A stretch of 64,000 nucleotides of DNA from Microbacteriaceae bacterium VKM Ac-2855 (lineage in GTDB: Bacteria; Actinomycetota; Actinomycetes; Actinomycetales; Microbacteriaceae), in NCBI GenBank assembly GCA_013204985.1, contig JABMLG010000001.1:368574-432573 (forward strand), written 5' to 3'. The notes under the pieces were generated by a model. That model worked only from the letters and a program-made list of their open reading frames with translations, was not told the DNA's origin and made no database searches. Position 1 is the stretch's first letter; each line of letters begins with the position of its first letter. The position numbers were made by a program, and so were the translations under genes. Below, piece by piece: positions 41,245-48,345 of this stretch.

Positions 41245-41326
41245 CTGAACGAGGATTCCTGTCCTCGTTCAGCTCGATCTCATCGCGCCGGCCGGCGCGA
41301 TGTCACCAGGGCGCGCCTGCGCGCCC
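41245..41326 (+). promoter_or_regulatory. Structured leader: three consecutive hairpins
   Basis: CTGAACGAGGA pairs with TCCTCGTTCAG (41245-41272). ATCGCGCCGGCCGGCGCGAT at 41282-41301 is a perfect palindrome. GGGCGCGC pairs with GCGCGCCC (41309-41326). All lie within 100 bases upstream of the small membrane-protein start, and the last is just before its ribosome-binding site. Confidence 0.55.
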
Positions 41327-41344
41327 CACCAGTGGAGGTACGAC

Positions 41345-41539
41345 ATGTCGAACCTGCTGCTCGAGTGCACCGAGGAGGTGAATCTCATCGAATCGCTGAT
41401 CGCGATCACGCCGCAGCTGGCCCTGATCGCCGTCTTCGCCCCGCTCGTCTACATCGTCGTGCTCGGCAAGCGCGACAAGCCCGCGAAGCGCCTCAAGAGA
41501 TTCATCGCAGCTTGGAGCCGCCGCACGCCTCAGGCGTAG
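41345..41539 (+). CDS. Small cationic single-helix membrane protein
   Basis: A 64-residue protein with one hydrophobic helix (PQLALIAVFAPLVYIVVLG) and a strongly basic amphipathic tail (KRDKPAKRLKRFIAAWSRR). The ATG at 41345 has GGAGGT upstream. The layout resembles small membrane toxins of type I toxin-antitoxin pairs, and the leader is heavily structured. It could instead be a small structural membrane peptide; no homology is claimed. Confidence 0.6.
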   Translation: MSNLLLECTEEVNLIESLIAITPQLALIAVFAPLVYIVVLGKRDKPAKRLKRFIAAWSRRTPQA

Positions 41540-41599
41540 CGCACTCGAAAAACGCACACCTCCCTGGGTAGGGAGAGCTCTGCCCAAAAGTGTCTTAAA

Positions 41600-41748
41600 A
41601 AGTATTAGCTTTCCGAGACATTCGTTCTTTGGAGATCTGACCGATTCTCTCCGCGCAAATTCGGGCGTTCTGGTGTCTCGCAAAACCGTCTCGTCGTGTT
41701 TCGCCTCAGATGTGTCACGACTGGGACTTTCCGAGTCAGAATGAAGGC
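41600..41748. other. Probable res site of the second resolvase
   Basis: This gap shares several blocks with the region before the first resolvase, including TTTCCGAGTCAGAATG beside the gene and GTCTCGCAAAACCGTCT further up. It is expected to contain resolvase subsites. Confidence 0.5.
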
Positions 41749-42345
41749 GTGAGACACCTCGGATATACGCGTGTGAGTACGACCGGTCAAGATGCGCAGC
41801 TGCAGCTGGACGCGCTGGTCACCGCCGGCGTGCAGAAGCGCGACGTGTTCGCCGATGTGACTTCCGGCAGTAAGACCGCGATCGAGCGGCCCGGGATGAA
41901 GAAGCTCCTCGAGTACGCCGAAGAGGGCGACACCATCGTCGTCTGGCGCGTCGACCGGCTCGGGCGCTCCCTTCTCGATGTGCTCAACACGGTGAACCTG
42001 CTGCGCGAGCGCGGCATCCATGTGCGCTCGATATCCGACGGCATCGACCCGGCCACCTCGACCGGACGGATGATGCTGAACCTGCTCGCCACGCTCGCCG
42101 AGTACGAGCGCGAGCTCATCGTCGAACGCGTCAACGCCGGCATCACCGCCGCCCGACAGAACGGCACCCGTTTCGGCCGGCCCCTGGCAGATCCGGCCGT
42201 CATCGCGGACAAGCTCGCGATCGCCGCCGACGCTCGCGCGAAAGGCCGCACCGCCGAAGCCGCCGCGAAACTCGTCGGCTGGAGTCGCGCCACCCTCTAC
42301 CGACACCAGCAAGCCCAAGCCGCTCGCGAGAGCGCATCCATGTAG
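41749..42345 (+). CDS. Serine resolvase (second copy)
   Basis: A 198-residue small serine recombinase very similar to that at 35357 (LGYTRVSTTGQDAQLQLDAL; WRVDRLGRSLLDVLNTVNLL; KLVGWSRATLYRHQQAQ). The catalytic Ser, the Arg residues and the HTH are intact. GTG at 41749 is chosen by analogy. It is in opposite orientation to the first copy and is followed by only the broken start of a tniA gene, so the parent transposon is lost. Confidence 0.9.
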   Translation: MRHLGYTRVSTTGQDAQLQLDALVTAGVQKRDVFADVTSGSKTAIERPGMKKLLEYAEEGDTIVVWRVDRLGRSLLDVLNTVNLLRERGIHVRSISDGIDPATSTGRMMLNLLATLAEYERELIVERVNAGITAARQNGTRFGRPLADPAVIADKLAIAADARAKGRTAEAAAKLVGWSRATLYRHQQAQAARESASM

Positions 42346-42351
42346 CCAGCG

Positions 42352-42732
42352 ATGGACGGGCTCGAGCGGTGGCGGATCCTTCGACTACACGTCGAAGACC
42401 AAATCCCGCTCACCACCTCGCCCGCGAGACGGGAATTGGCGCGCGCACGGTGCAGCGCTGGCATCAGCGCAGCCGCGATGGCGGTATCGCCGCCCTCGAT
42501 CGCCGAATTTGAGCACGACCTGATCGTTGAACGCACCCACGACGGCCTAGCCGCTGCGCGATCTCGCGGCCGCAAGAGTGGCGGCCGCCACAAGATGACC
42601 CCGACGAAGGCCCGGCAAGCACGGGCGATGTACGACGAGAAGACGTACACCGTGCAGCAAATCGCCGAGACCTTCGGTGTCTCCCGCGGCACGATCTATC
42701 GCCACCTCGCCGAGAGCAGCGGACGCGACTAG
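42352..42732 (+). pseudogene. Chimera of a tniA 5' end and a different resolvase 3' end
   Basis: The first 20 codons (MDGLERWRILRLHVEDQIPL) match the intact TniA start. The frame then shifts; the original sense continues in another frame to about 42470. From about 42505 the frame encodes FEHDLIVERTHDGLAAARSR and ARAMYDEKTYTVQQIAETFG, then VSRGTIYRHL, the C-terminal half of a different serine recombinase. It is a recombination scar, probably inactive. Confidence 0.75.
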
Positions 42733-42782
42733 GCGGCCGGCGACGCTCTCCGAGCCCTCGAAGAGTACGCAGACACGCCCGC

Positions 42783-43005
42783 CACTGTTATCAACAGTGA
42801 ACAAACTTCGTTCCTCCACAGCTGTGGAGAGCGTGCCGCCTCCGGCAGCTTTCCAGGGCTTATCGCGGGTGGCCCTGTGCATAACTTCGGGTGCCTTGGT
42901 GGAAAACTACACAAATGTAACTACTGCATCTAGTGATGCTCCCCGACCGCTGCCCCTATATGTAGTATTGGCGGCAGACATAGCACGACCCCGAACCGTT
43001 CGGGG
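42783..43005. repeat. Cluster of palindromes in a gene-free stretch
   Basis: CACTGTTATCAACAGTG (42783-42799), CTCCACAGCTGTGGAG (42814-42829) and CCCCGAACCGTTCGGGG (42989-43005) are near-perfect or perfect palindromes. TTATGCACA in inverse form (42869 region) resembles a DnaA box. The 42733-43131 stretch has no credible gene. It could hold an origin, promoters of the small genes that follow, or recombinase sites. Confidence 0.35.
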
Positions 43006-43131
43006 AAGCCGTCAGATTCGGGGTCGAAGCGCTAGTTGGTCCCAGCGCTTAGAACCTAGCACTGCAGAAGGAACCGAACCATCAGGTCGGCTCCGCGGTC
43101 CATGCGTTGCGTGTTCAGAATGGTCAGTCTC

Positions 43132-43311
43132 ATGACTGCTAGCAAGCCGCTGAGCCCCGGGGACAAGACCCCGCGGTCCGGCCAGTACGAGATCGTCGGC
43201 GCACGTGGCGCCCGTACCGGGGTGGAGCGAACCTCCACCCGAGGGAACCCGCTTCCGCCAACACCGAAGTCGGGTCAGGGGTACCGGCTCGTCGATCCGA
43301 CGAAGCACTAG
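43132..43311 (+). CDS. YjzC-family small protein
   Basis: A 59-residue protein matching the YjzC family through its whole length: LSPGDKTPRSGQYEIVGARG, ERTSTRGNPLPPTPKSGQGY and LVDPTKH. It is soluble and Pro/Gly-rich. The function of the family is not known. The ATG at 43132 gives the usual family length. It is followed after nine bases by a zinc-ribbon peptide gene. Confidence 0.85.
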   Translation: MTASKPLSPGDKTPRSGQYEIVGARGARTGVERTSTRGNPLPPTPKSGQGYRLVDPTKH

Positions 43312-43320
43312 GAGCCCGCG

Positions 43321-43455
43321 ATGGTGACGCGCCGCGTCAGCGGTCTCATTTACGTTCCGTGTCCGGGGTGCAGACGCAAGCTCGGGCCGTTCACTCGCCT
43401 CACCACCGGCGTGGCCCGCTGCGGGCACTGCAACACAACCTTCACCGTTCGGTGA
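43321..43455 (+). CDS. Zinc-ribbon peptide (44 aa)
   Basis: ATG at 43321 to TGA at 43455. The peptide contains YVPCPGCRRKLGPFTR and ARCGHCNTTFTVR, two CxxC knuckles spaced 20 residues apart, the pattern of a compact zinc ribbon. It follows yjzC closely, so they probably share a transcript. It may bind nucleic acid or act as an adaptor. Confidence 0.65.
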   Translation: MVTRRVSGLIYVPCPGCRRKLGPFTRLTTGVARCGHCNTTFTVR

Positions 43456-43459
43456 AGGG

Positions 43460-43499
43460 CTCGTGTCGAGCACATCGCTATTGGTGCGCTCGACACGAG
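43460..43499. terminator. Bidirectional terminator between convergent genes
   Basis: CTCGTGTCGAGC and GCTCGACACGAG are perfect 12-base arms around a 16-base loop. It lies five bases after the zinc-ribbon gene and 13 bases before the end of the minus-strand gene. Confidence 0.75.
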
Positions 43500-43511
43500 T
43501 GCAGACCGACT

Positions 43512-44489
43512 TCACAGGTCGAGGGTGACTGGCTCGCTCTCGCGCGGAACGATAGCTACCGACACAATGCTGTAGCTACGGACGCCATGTGGTCGGGCGG
43601 GTGATGTCGTCGTGGTCACCATGAACTGTGCGCGCACGTATTGGTCCGGTTGGACGTCGAGTCGTGCGACTTCCAGCTGCACCTTCGGATTCTCGAAAGT
43701 GGCAGTGATCGATGACGCTTGGTTGGCGGCAATGAATCTCATCGTGTTCGTCGACCACGTGTGTCCGTCCAGGAACCCCGTCGTCTCCCACGGAGACCGA
43801 GACACCGATCGATCGACGAGCACATCCCGCAAGAAGCGGGCGCTTTCGTTCGAGAGATGCAGTTCGGTGGGTTGGCGCCCACGTTGCGTGAAATCTCCCC
43901 ACAGGTCCCAACCCTCCGACACGACCTCGTCCATCGCTTTCCGGAGTTCGAATCGCGCCTGCCCGGGCAGTGCGGCGAGAGCGCCATCAGCGACCGCCGA
44001 TCCGTCCTCGGTCGGACCCGCGTTCGCCAGAACGGTCGCGAGACGCCAGAGGGACTCCGAGTAGGAATCGTCTTCGGGAATGGTCTCGTCCAAGGACTCC
44101 GGAACTTGCATCACATCGGAGGAGTGTCGCGGCGGAGCGATGAAGATGGCGCGGACCGACCCAGGTCCGGGCTCGACGAGAAGTTCGTCGGGAGCCTTGG
44201 CGATACCGGAGATGTCCTTCATCGTCCATTTCGCGGAATCCGCAATGGCTGCGACGAACTTTCCGAAGGATTTCGCAACGGTGCGATGCGGCGCTCCTGG
44301 GCTTCCCGACACGTGGATGTCCAAGTGACCCGTCCGGGGAGCAAGTTCCGCGTGCGCGACCTCGATAAGCGCGGGCGTGTCAGCCACCGCGGCGACCAGA
44401 GACGCAATCTCGTAGTCACCGTCCGGCTCGGTGAGTAACTCACGGATGGATCTCCTCAGGAGACGAGCGACCTCGTGATCAGTAGCCAC
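43512..44489 (-). CDS. Hypothetical protein, partner of a nucleotidyltransferase-like gene
   Basis: A 325-residue soluble protein with a helical N-terminal half and a beta-rich C-terminal half (ATFENPKVQLEVARLDVQPD, YVRAQFMVTTTTSPARPHGV, YSIVSVAIVPRE). I recognise no motif. The ATG at 44489 lies inside the end of the upstream gene (11-base overlap), so the pair is one translational unit. It may be the protein partner of the upstream enzyme, as in toxin-antitoxin or defence pairs. Confidence 0.55.
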   Translation of the reverse strand: MATDHEVARLLRRSIRELLTEPDGDYEIASLVAAVADTPALIEVAHAELAPRTGHLDIHVSGSPGAPHRTVAKSFGKFVAAIADSAKWTMKDISGIAKAPDELLVEPGPGSVRAIFIAPPRHSSDVMQVPESLDETIPEDDSYSESLWRLATVLANAGPTEDGSAVADGALAALPGQARFELRKAMDEVVSEGWDLWGDFTQRGRQPTELHLSNESARFLRDVLVDRSVSRSPWETTGFLDGHTWSTNTMRFIAANQASSITATFENPKVQLEVARLDVQPDQYVRAQFMVTTTTSPARPHGVRSYSIVSVAIVPRESEPVTLDL

Positions 44490-45027
44490 GGATCACCTCC
44501 ACGAACCCCTTGGTCGTACCCGTATCGGAGCCATCGGGTCCGCGCACTTTCGACCACAGCGCCTGGTACAGCTCAGCTCTAGCACCGGTAGCCAAGTAGG
44601 CATCCACGAGACCTCCGAAAGCCCTCAACTTCGTCAGCTTCGGCAGTACCCGATCGTTGGCAGTTGACTGCACATCTTTGAGCGTGAGAAGTCCCTGACT
44701 CGCCAGTTGCGCTTTGGCTTCTGGTGAGGCTGTGGCAACAACAATGACGACGTCGACGTCTTCCGGCTCCGCCCACGTCTTGTGCGTCAGGAACCCGCCG
44801 TCGACCCAGATCTTCGCCTCTGGAAGCACCTCCCACACGCACTCCGCGTGCAGCACGAGGGCGTCATAAAGACGTTGTCGCCGTTCCCGGAAGGGAGCCT
44901 CGGCAACAAACAGCTGATGGACGTCTGCAAAGGTCACACGGTAGGGCCGAGCGCGCGGGGGCAGGGTGCCCAGCAATGGATCGAGCGCCGGAAGGACGGC
45001 GATCTCGTCACGTAGGTCCTCCGGCAT
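44479..45027 (-). CDS. Nucleotidyltransferase-like protein (DUF6932-type)
   Basis: A 182-residue protein. The segment IWVDGGFLTHKTWAEPEDVD, continuing VVIVV, resembles the polymerase-beta-like G-G/S-x9-D-x-D active site found in DUF6932 and related minimal nucleotidyltransferases. I chose ATG at 45027; the frame is open upstream to 45210. It is coupled to the gene at 43512. Functions known for such folds include protein or tRNA nucleotidylation in toxin systems; that is a guess here. Confidence 0.6.
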   Translation of the reverse strand: MPEDLRDEIAVLPALDPLLGTLPPRARPYRVTFADVHQLFVAEAPFRERRQRLYDALVLHAECVWEVLPEAKIWVDGGFLTHKTWAEPEDVDVVIVVATASPEAKAQLASQGLLTLKDVQSTANDRVLPKLTKLRAFGGLVDAYLATGARAELYQALWSKVRGPDGSDTGTTKGFVEVIRGY

Positions 45028-45131
45028 GCAGCGAGTGTAGCGATTCGCCTCTCCCGTCAGCGCGTCAGGAGACGCCTCCCCGGTCGCCTCTCGAGAGACG
45101 AGAGGGGCTGGGCTCGCTATCCCCAGCGCGT

Positions 45132-46430
45132 TCATACCGCTCGAGCTGTTGCGAGCTCGTTCCAATGCGTGGTCGCTCGAGGCGAGAGCCTGCCTCGTTT
45201 CATCTGCCACACCGGCCCAGTCCGGATTCCACCGAGGCCCAAGCCGATCGTGCCTGTGCCATGCCTCTTCGTGATGGCGTCGAGGGTGGAGCCGAGATCG
45301 CGGCGGTCGTAATCCGCCTCAAACATCGACAGCGGCATCGTCGCGCCGCGACGGCCGATGCCGTTGAGGATGATCCCAGCGCGCACGTAACGGGCGCCGG
45401 GCACGAGCCGGCCCTTGATGGCGCCGATCGCGGCTTTCGTCATCGCGATCGGGTCATCCGTCGGCGTCGGAAACCCCACCGAGGCGCCGGCCGAGAGGTA
45501 CGGTGCATCCGCGTACGGGGAAGTACCGACGAAAATCTGCGCCGTCTTCGCTACCGAGCCTTGCTTCCGTAGTCGTTGCGCGACGCGCTGCGCGTAAACG
45601 GAGAGCACCTGTTCCATCTCGAGCTCGGTCGTGACGGGGGCAGAGAACATCCGCGAGTAAATTAGCTGTTCCTTCGCCGACCGCGGCCCCTCCAGCGGGA
45701 TGCAGTCGATGCCGCGCAGCTCGTACACGGTGCGCTGCAGCACGACGGAGAACTTCTTCCGGATCAGCGCCGGGTCCGCATCGCGCAGCTCGCGAGCGGA
45801 GTGGATGTCGAGCTCGGCGAGACGTTTTGCCGTGCGGCCGGCGACACCCCACAGATCGGTCACGTGCGTCGCGTCGAGGATCTGGGTGAGCTGGTCCGGG
45901 GTCCACCAGTCGATCGCAGCGACACCGGCCAGGCGCGGATGCTTCTTCGCGCCCTTGTTCGCCAGCTTCGCGAGCGTCTTCGACGACGCAATCCCAACAC
46001 ACACCGGTACCCGGATGTGCCGACGCACGGCCGCGCGGATCTCCCGACCGATCTGAGCCAGCTCCGGCTCGGTGCCGCGCAGGCCGAGGAACGCTTCGTC
46101 GATGGAGTAGACCTCGATCCATGCTGAGTAGCGCGAGAGCAGCTCCATGATTCGCGCCGAGATCTCGCCGTACAGCTCGTAGTTGCTGGAGCGGTATTCG
46201 ATCGGCGGCAGCTTTCCGACACGGATCAGCGGCTCAATCTGGAACCACGGCGTTCCGTTCTCGATCCCCAACGCTTTCACCTCGTCTGAGCGGGCGACGA
46301 CGCAGCCGTCGTTGTTGGAGAGGACGACGACGGGGACACCGTCGAGTTTCGGGTCGAAAATGCGCTCGCACGAGACGTAGCAGGAGTTGACGTCCACCAG
46401 CGCGATCCGATCCAGCTGCCCCTCACGCAT
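45132..46430 (-). CDS. umuC: UmuC-like Y-family DNA polymerase
   Basis: A 432-residue translesion polymerase. The catalytic site is visible as [31 protein letters not shown] and [10 protein letters not shown]. Later come [20 protein letters not shown] and the little-finger domain. It copies damaged templates with UmuD'. The ATG at 46430 overlaps umuD by eight bases. Plasmid-borne UmuDC raises mutation and UV resistance. Confidence 0.93.
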   Translation of the reverse strand: MREGQLDRIALVDVNSCYVSCERIFDPKLDGVPVVVLSNNDGCVVARSDEVKALGIENGTPWFQIEPLIRVGKLPPIEYRSSNYELYGEISARIMELLSRYSAWIEVYSIDEAFLGLRGTEPELAQIGREIRAAVRRHIRVPVCVGIASSKTLAKLANKGAKKHPRLAGVAAIDWWTPDQLTQILDATHVTDLWGVAGRTAKRLAELDIHSARELRDADPALIRKKFSVVLQRTVYELRGIDCIPLEGPRSAKEQLIYSRMFSAPVTTELEMEQVLSVYAQRVAQRLRKQGSVAKTAQIFVGTSPYADAPYLSAGASVGFPTPTDDPIAMTKAAIGAIKGRLVPGARYVRAGIILNGIGRRGATMPLSMFEADYDRRDLGSTLDAITKRHGTGTIGLGLGGIRTGPVWQMKRGRLSPRATTHWNELATARAV

Positions 46431-46869
46431 GACGCAGGTTGTGCAGCGCGTAGGTAGCGACACCCCAGATTTTCAGCTCGGAAAGTTCCTGGATCCGGAT
46501 CGACGGATATGCCGGATTCGCAGCCTCGAGGGTCACTCCCCCGCGCTCGAGGCGCAGACGCTTGACCGTGAGCTCACCATCGAGCACGGCAATGACGATG
46601 GAACCGTCTTTCGGCTCGAGGGCGCAGTCAACCACGAGCTCGTCTCCGTCGGCAATGCCGGCACCGATCATCGAGTCACCGGCGACACGCAGCACAAAGG
46701 TAGATGTGCGGTCCTTGATCAGGTGCGTATTTAGGTCGAGCGGTCCGTCGTAGTAATCCTGCGCCGGCGAGGGGAATCCGGCGTGGACGGCTTCCGAAGG
46801 CACCAGCACGAGCACCCGGGTCGGATGTTCGGTCAACGGCGCGATGCGGTCGACGATCGTCAATGGCAC
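46423..46869 (-). CDS. umuD: UmuD-like S24-family protein
   Basis: A 148-residue protein. The cleavage region is [18 protein letters not shown] (with A-G as scissile bond). The catalytic Ser is in [20 protein letters not shown], and the Lys in [10 protein letters not shown]. RecA-stimulated self-cleavage makes UmuD'. I chose GTG at 46869 because AGGAGGTG lies just upstream; an earlier GTG at 46893 falls inside the SOS box. Confidence 0.9.
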   Translation of the reverse strand: MPLTIVDRIAPLTEHPTRVLVLVPSEAVHAGFPSPAQDYYDGPLDLNTHLIKDRTSTFVLRVAGDSMIGAGIADGDELVVDCALEPKDGSIVIAVLDGELTVKRLRLERGGVTLEAANPAYPSIRIQELSELKIWGVATYALHNLRHA

Positions 46870-46889
46870 CCTGCGTCCACCTCCTGCGC

Positions 46890-46905
46890 TCACAATTCTG
46901 TTCGA
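46890..46905 (-). promoter_or_regulatory. Probable LexA (SOS) box of umuDC
   Basis: On the minus strand TCGAACAGAATTGTGA matches the actinobacterial LexA consensus TCGAAC-N4-GTTCGA at most positions. It is 21 bases upstream of the chosen start codon, in the promoter region. Confidence 0.5.
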
Positions 46906-46983
46906 GCAAGAGGTTACGCGAGTGCTCCGACATTCGAATAAAATGCCTGATCAGACGCACTCGCCTGGGCGTGTGCGGAGCGG

Positions 46984-47367
46984 TCAGCCCTGAAGTTGCG
47001 AACCCCAGTACGCACGAACTGCCATCTCAATCACCGAACGCTGAGTGATGCCTTCTCTCGCGACGGTGTCATCGATCAGTTCCGACACGTCCTGAGCGAC
47101 CCGAGTCGAGAAGGGAATTGTCACCTCGCGTCCTCTCGGCCGCCCCCGACGCGCGGTCGTCGGCGCAGCATCGACTGGTGTCACATGAGCCGACCGCTCG
47201 GTGAGAATTGGCTCGCCCTGCTCTACCGCCGGTTCGGGCGTCGGCTCGACTGCAGCCGGCTGAATCGTAGCGGCGGCCGGCTGGTAGTCGACGGGATCAA
47301 CTTTCTCATCAGCTGCCGGACGGGGCTTCCGACGCAGAGACGCTGGTCGGTCTTGGATCTCGCTCAT
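46984..47367 (-). CDS. Ribbon-helix-helix partition partner (ParB-like role)
   Basis: A 127-residue protein with a disordered Pro/Ala/Glu-rich N-terminus and a C-terminal RHH DNA-binding domain (VTIPFSTRVAQDVSELIDDT, then REGITQRSVIEMAVRAYWG). A GRPRGR AT-hook-like patch precedes it. Its start overlaps parA in ATGA, as in parA-parB cassettes. It probably binds the centromere and represses the operon. Confidence 0.75.
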   Translation of the reverse strand: MSEIQDRPASLRRKPRPAADEKVDPVDYQPAAATIQPAAVEPTPEPAVEQGEPILTERSAHVTPVDAAPTTARRGRPRGREVTIPFSTRVAQDVSELIDDTVAREGITQRSVIEMAVRAYWGSQLQG

Positions 47368-48134
47368 CGAATCACCTTTCCAACGATCTCCGTATACGCC
47401 TGAAGAACGGGCGCACCTTTTCGATAGTTGCCGTACCACTCCCCCACGAGCCGAACCTCAGGAACGATCGCTCGATCCGGCACCAGAGGCGTCAAAAGCA
47501 ATCCGGTCTCTCTGAGTTCCTCGATGCTCGCAACAGCCGGCCGACTCATGATCGTTTCCTTGACACCTCCAACAACGATGCCCGCCTCTACGAGGTTTGT
47601 CGGAGCGCCGAGCCGGGTCCTGTTGAGTCGGAACTGCTCGATGGTCTTCCGCGCTCCCTCTACGCCGTCCACGCCGTCGCCACTTGGAGTCGCTGCATAT
47701 ACGACGGTGTCTGCCGCATTCAGTGCCGCCAACGTCAGAGGACCGCCCTGCCGGTTCGGGCAGTCGATGACGACAAGATCCGCGTCTAGCCCGATGAGCG
47801 AGACCTTGAGCCGGATCTCTGCATGGTCAGCGCGGTCCGCCTCGCGATTCGACACCGATCGCGCCGAAGGAATAACCCGAAGGTTTGAGTTCCATGCGCT
47901 GGTGACCGCGAGGTCTTGCGCCCAGCCTTCGGGATCTTCGTCGCCGAGGATGGCACCCACGTGGAGGCCCTCACCTGAGGGTTCGACGTTCAGCCACTTT
48001 GTACTCGCGGCCCTCGGATCCAGATCGACCAACACGACCGCCTTGCCCTCACTGGCGGCGATCATCGCGAGCGATACAGCAGTGGTCGTCTTGCTGACGC
48101 CGCCGGATTCGCTGTACACCATGACTGTCTGCAT
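47364..48134 (-). CDS. parA: ParA-type partition ATPase with variant Walker A
   Basis: A 256-residue P-loop protein. The deviant Walker A reads SESGGVSKTTTAVSLAMIAA: the normal K-G-G-V-G-K-T has Ser in place of the signature first Lys, and Ser for the second last Gly. VVLVDLDPRAASTKWL and LVVIDCPNRQGGPLTLAAL are the A' and Walker B segments. It should segregate the plasmid by binding DNA and the RHH partner. Confidence 0.88.
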   Translation of the reverse strand: MQTVMVYSESGGVSKTTTAVSLAMIAASEGKAVVLVDLDPRAASTKWLNVEPSGEGLHVGAILGDEDPEGWAQDLAVTSAWNSNLRVIPSARSVSNREADRADHAEIRLKVSLIGLDADLVVIDCPNRQGGPLTLAALNAADTVVYAATPSGDGVDGVEGARKTIEQFRLNRTRLGAPTNLVEAGIVVGGVKETIMSRPAVASIEELRETGLLLTPLVPDRAIVPEVRLVGEWYGNYRKGAPVLQAYTEIVGKVIR

Positions 48135-48139
48135 GTCCG

Positions 48140-48240
48140 CAAGTCTACATTACAGACAGCTTTCATGCATGCATTTACCGACGCACAAAGGCATGTTTGC
48201 GGTACATCCAGCATGATTGCAGTATTGCATGCATGCACGA
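48140..48240. repeat. Candidate centromere/operator: GCATG-rich repeats
   Basis: GCATG occurs repeatedly (48131, 48165, 48191, 48211, 48227). CATGCATGCAT at 48164 and TGCATGCATGCA at 48226 are self-complementary. The position upstream of parA and downstream of the replication gene is usual for parS or iterons. Confidence 0.45.
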
Positions 48241-48345
48241 AATGGCGAAGCTCGAGCGTCCCGGCCTGCTACGCAAATAACCGGCCTCTACGACAAGGGG
48301 CTAAATAGGCGCCAGAAGAAGACCCTCGCACAGACAGGGGGAGCG

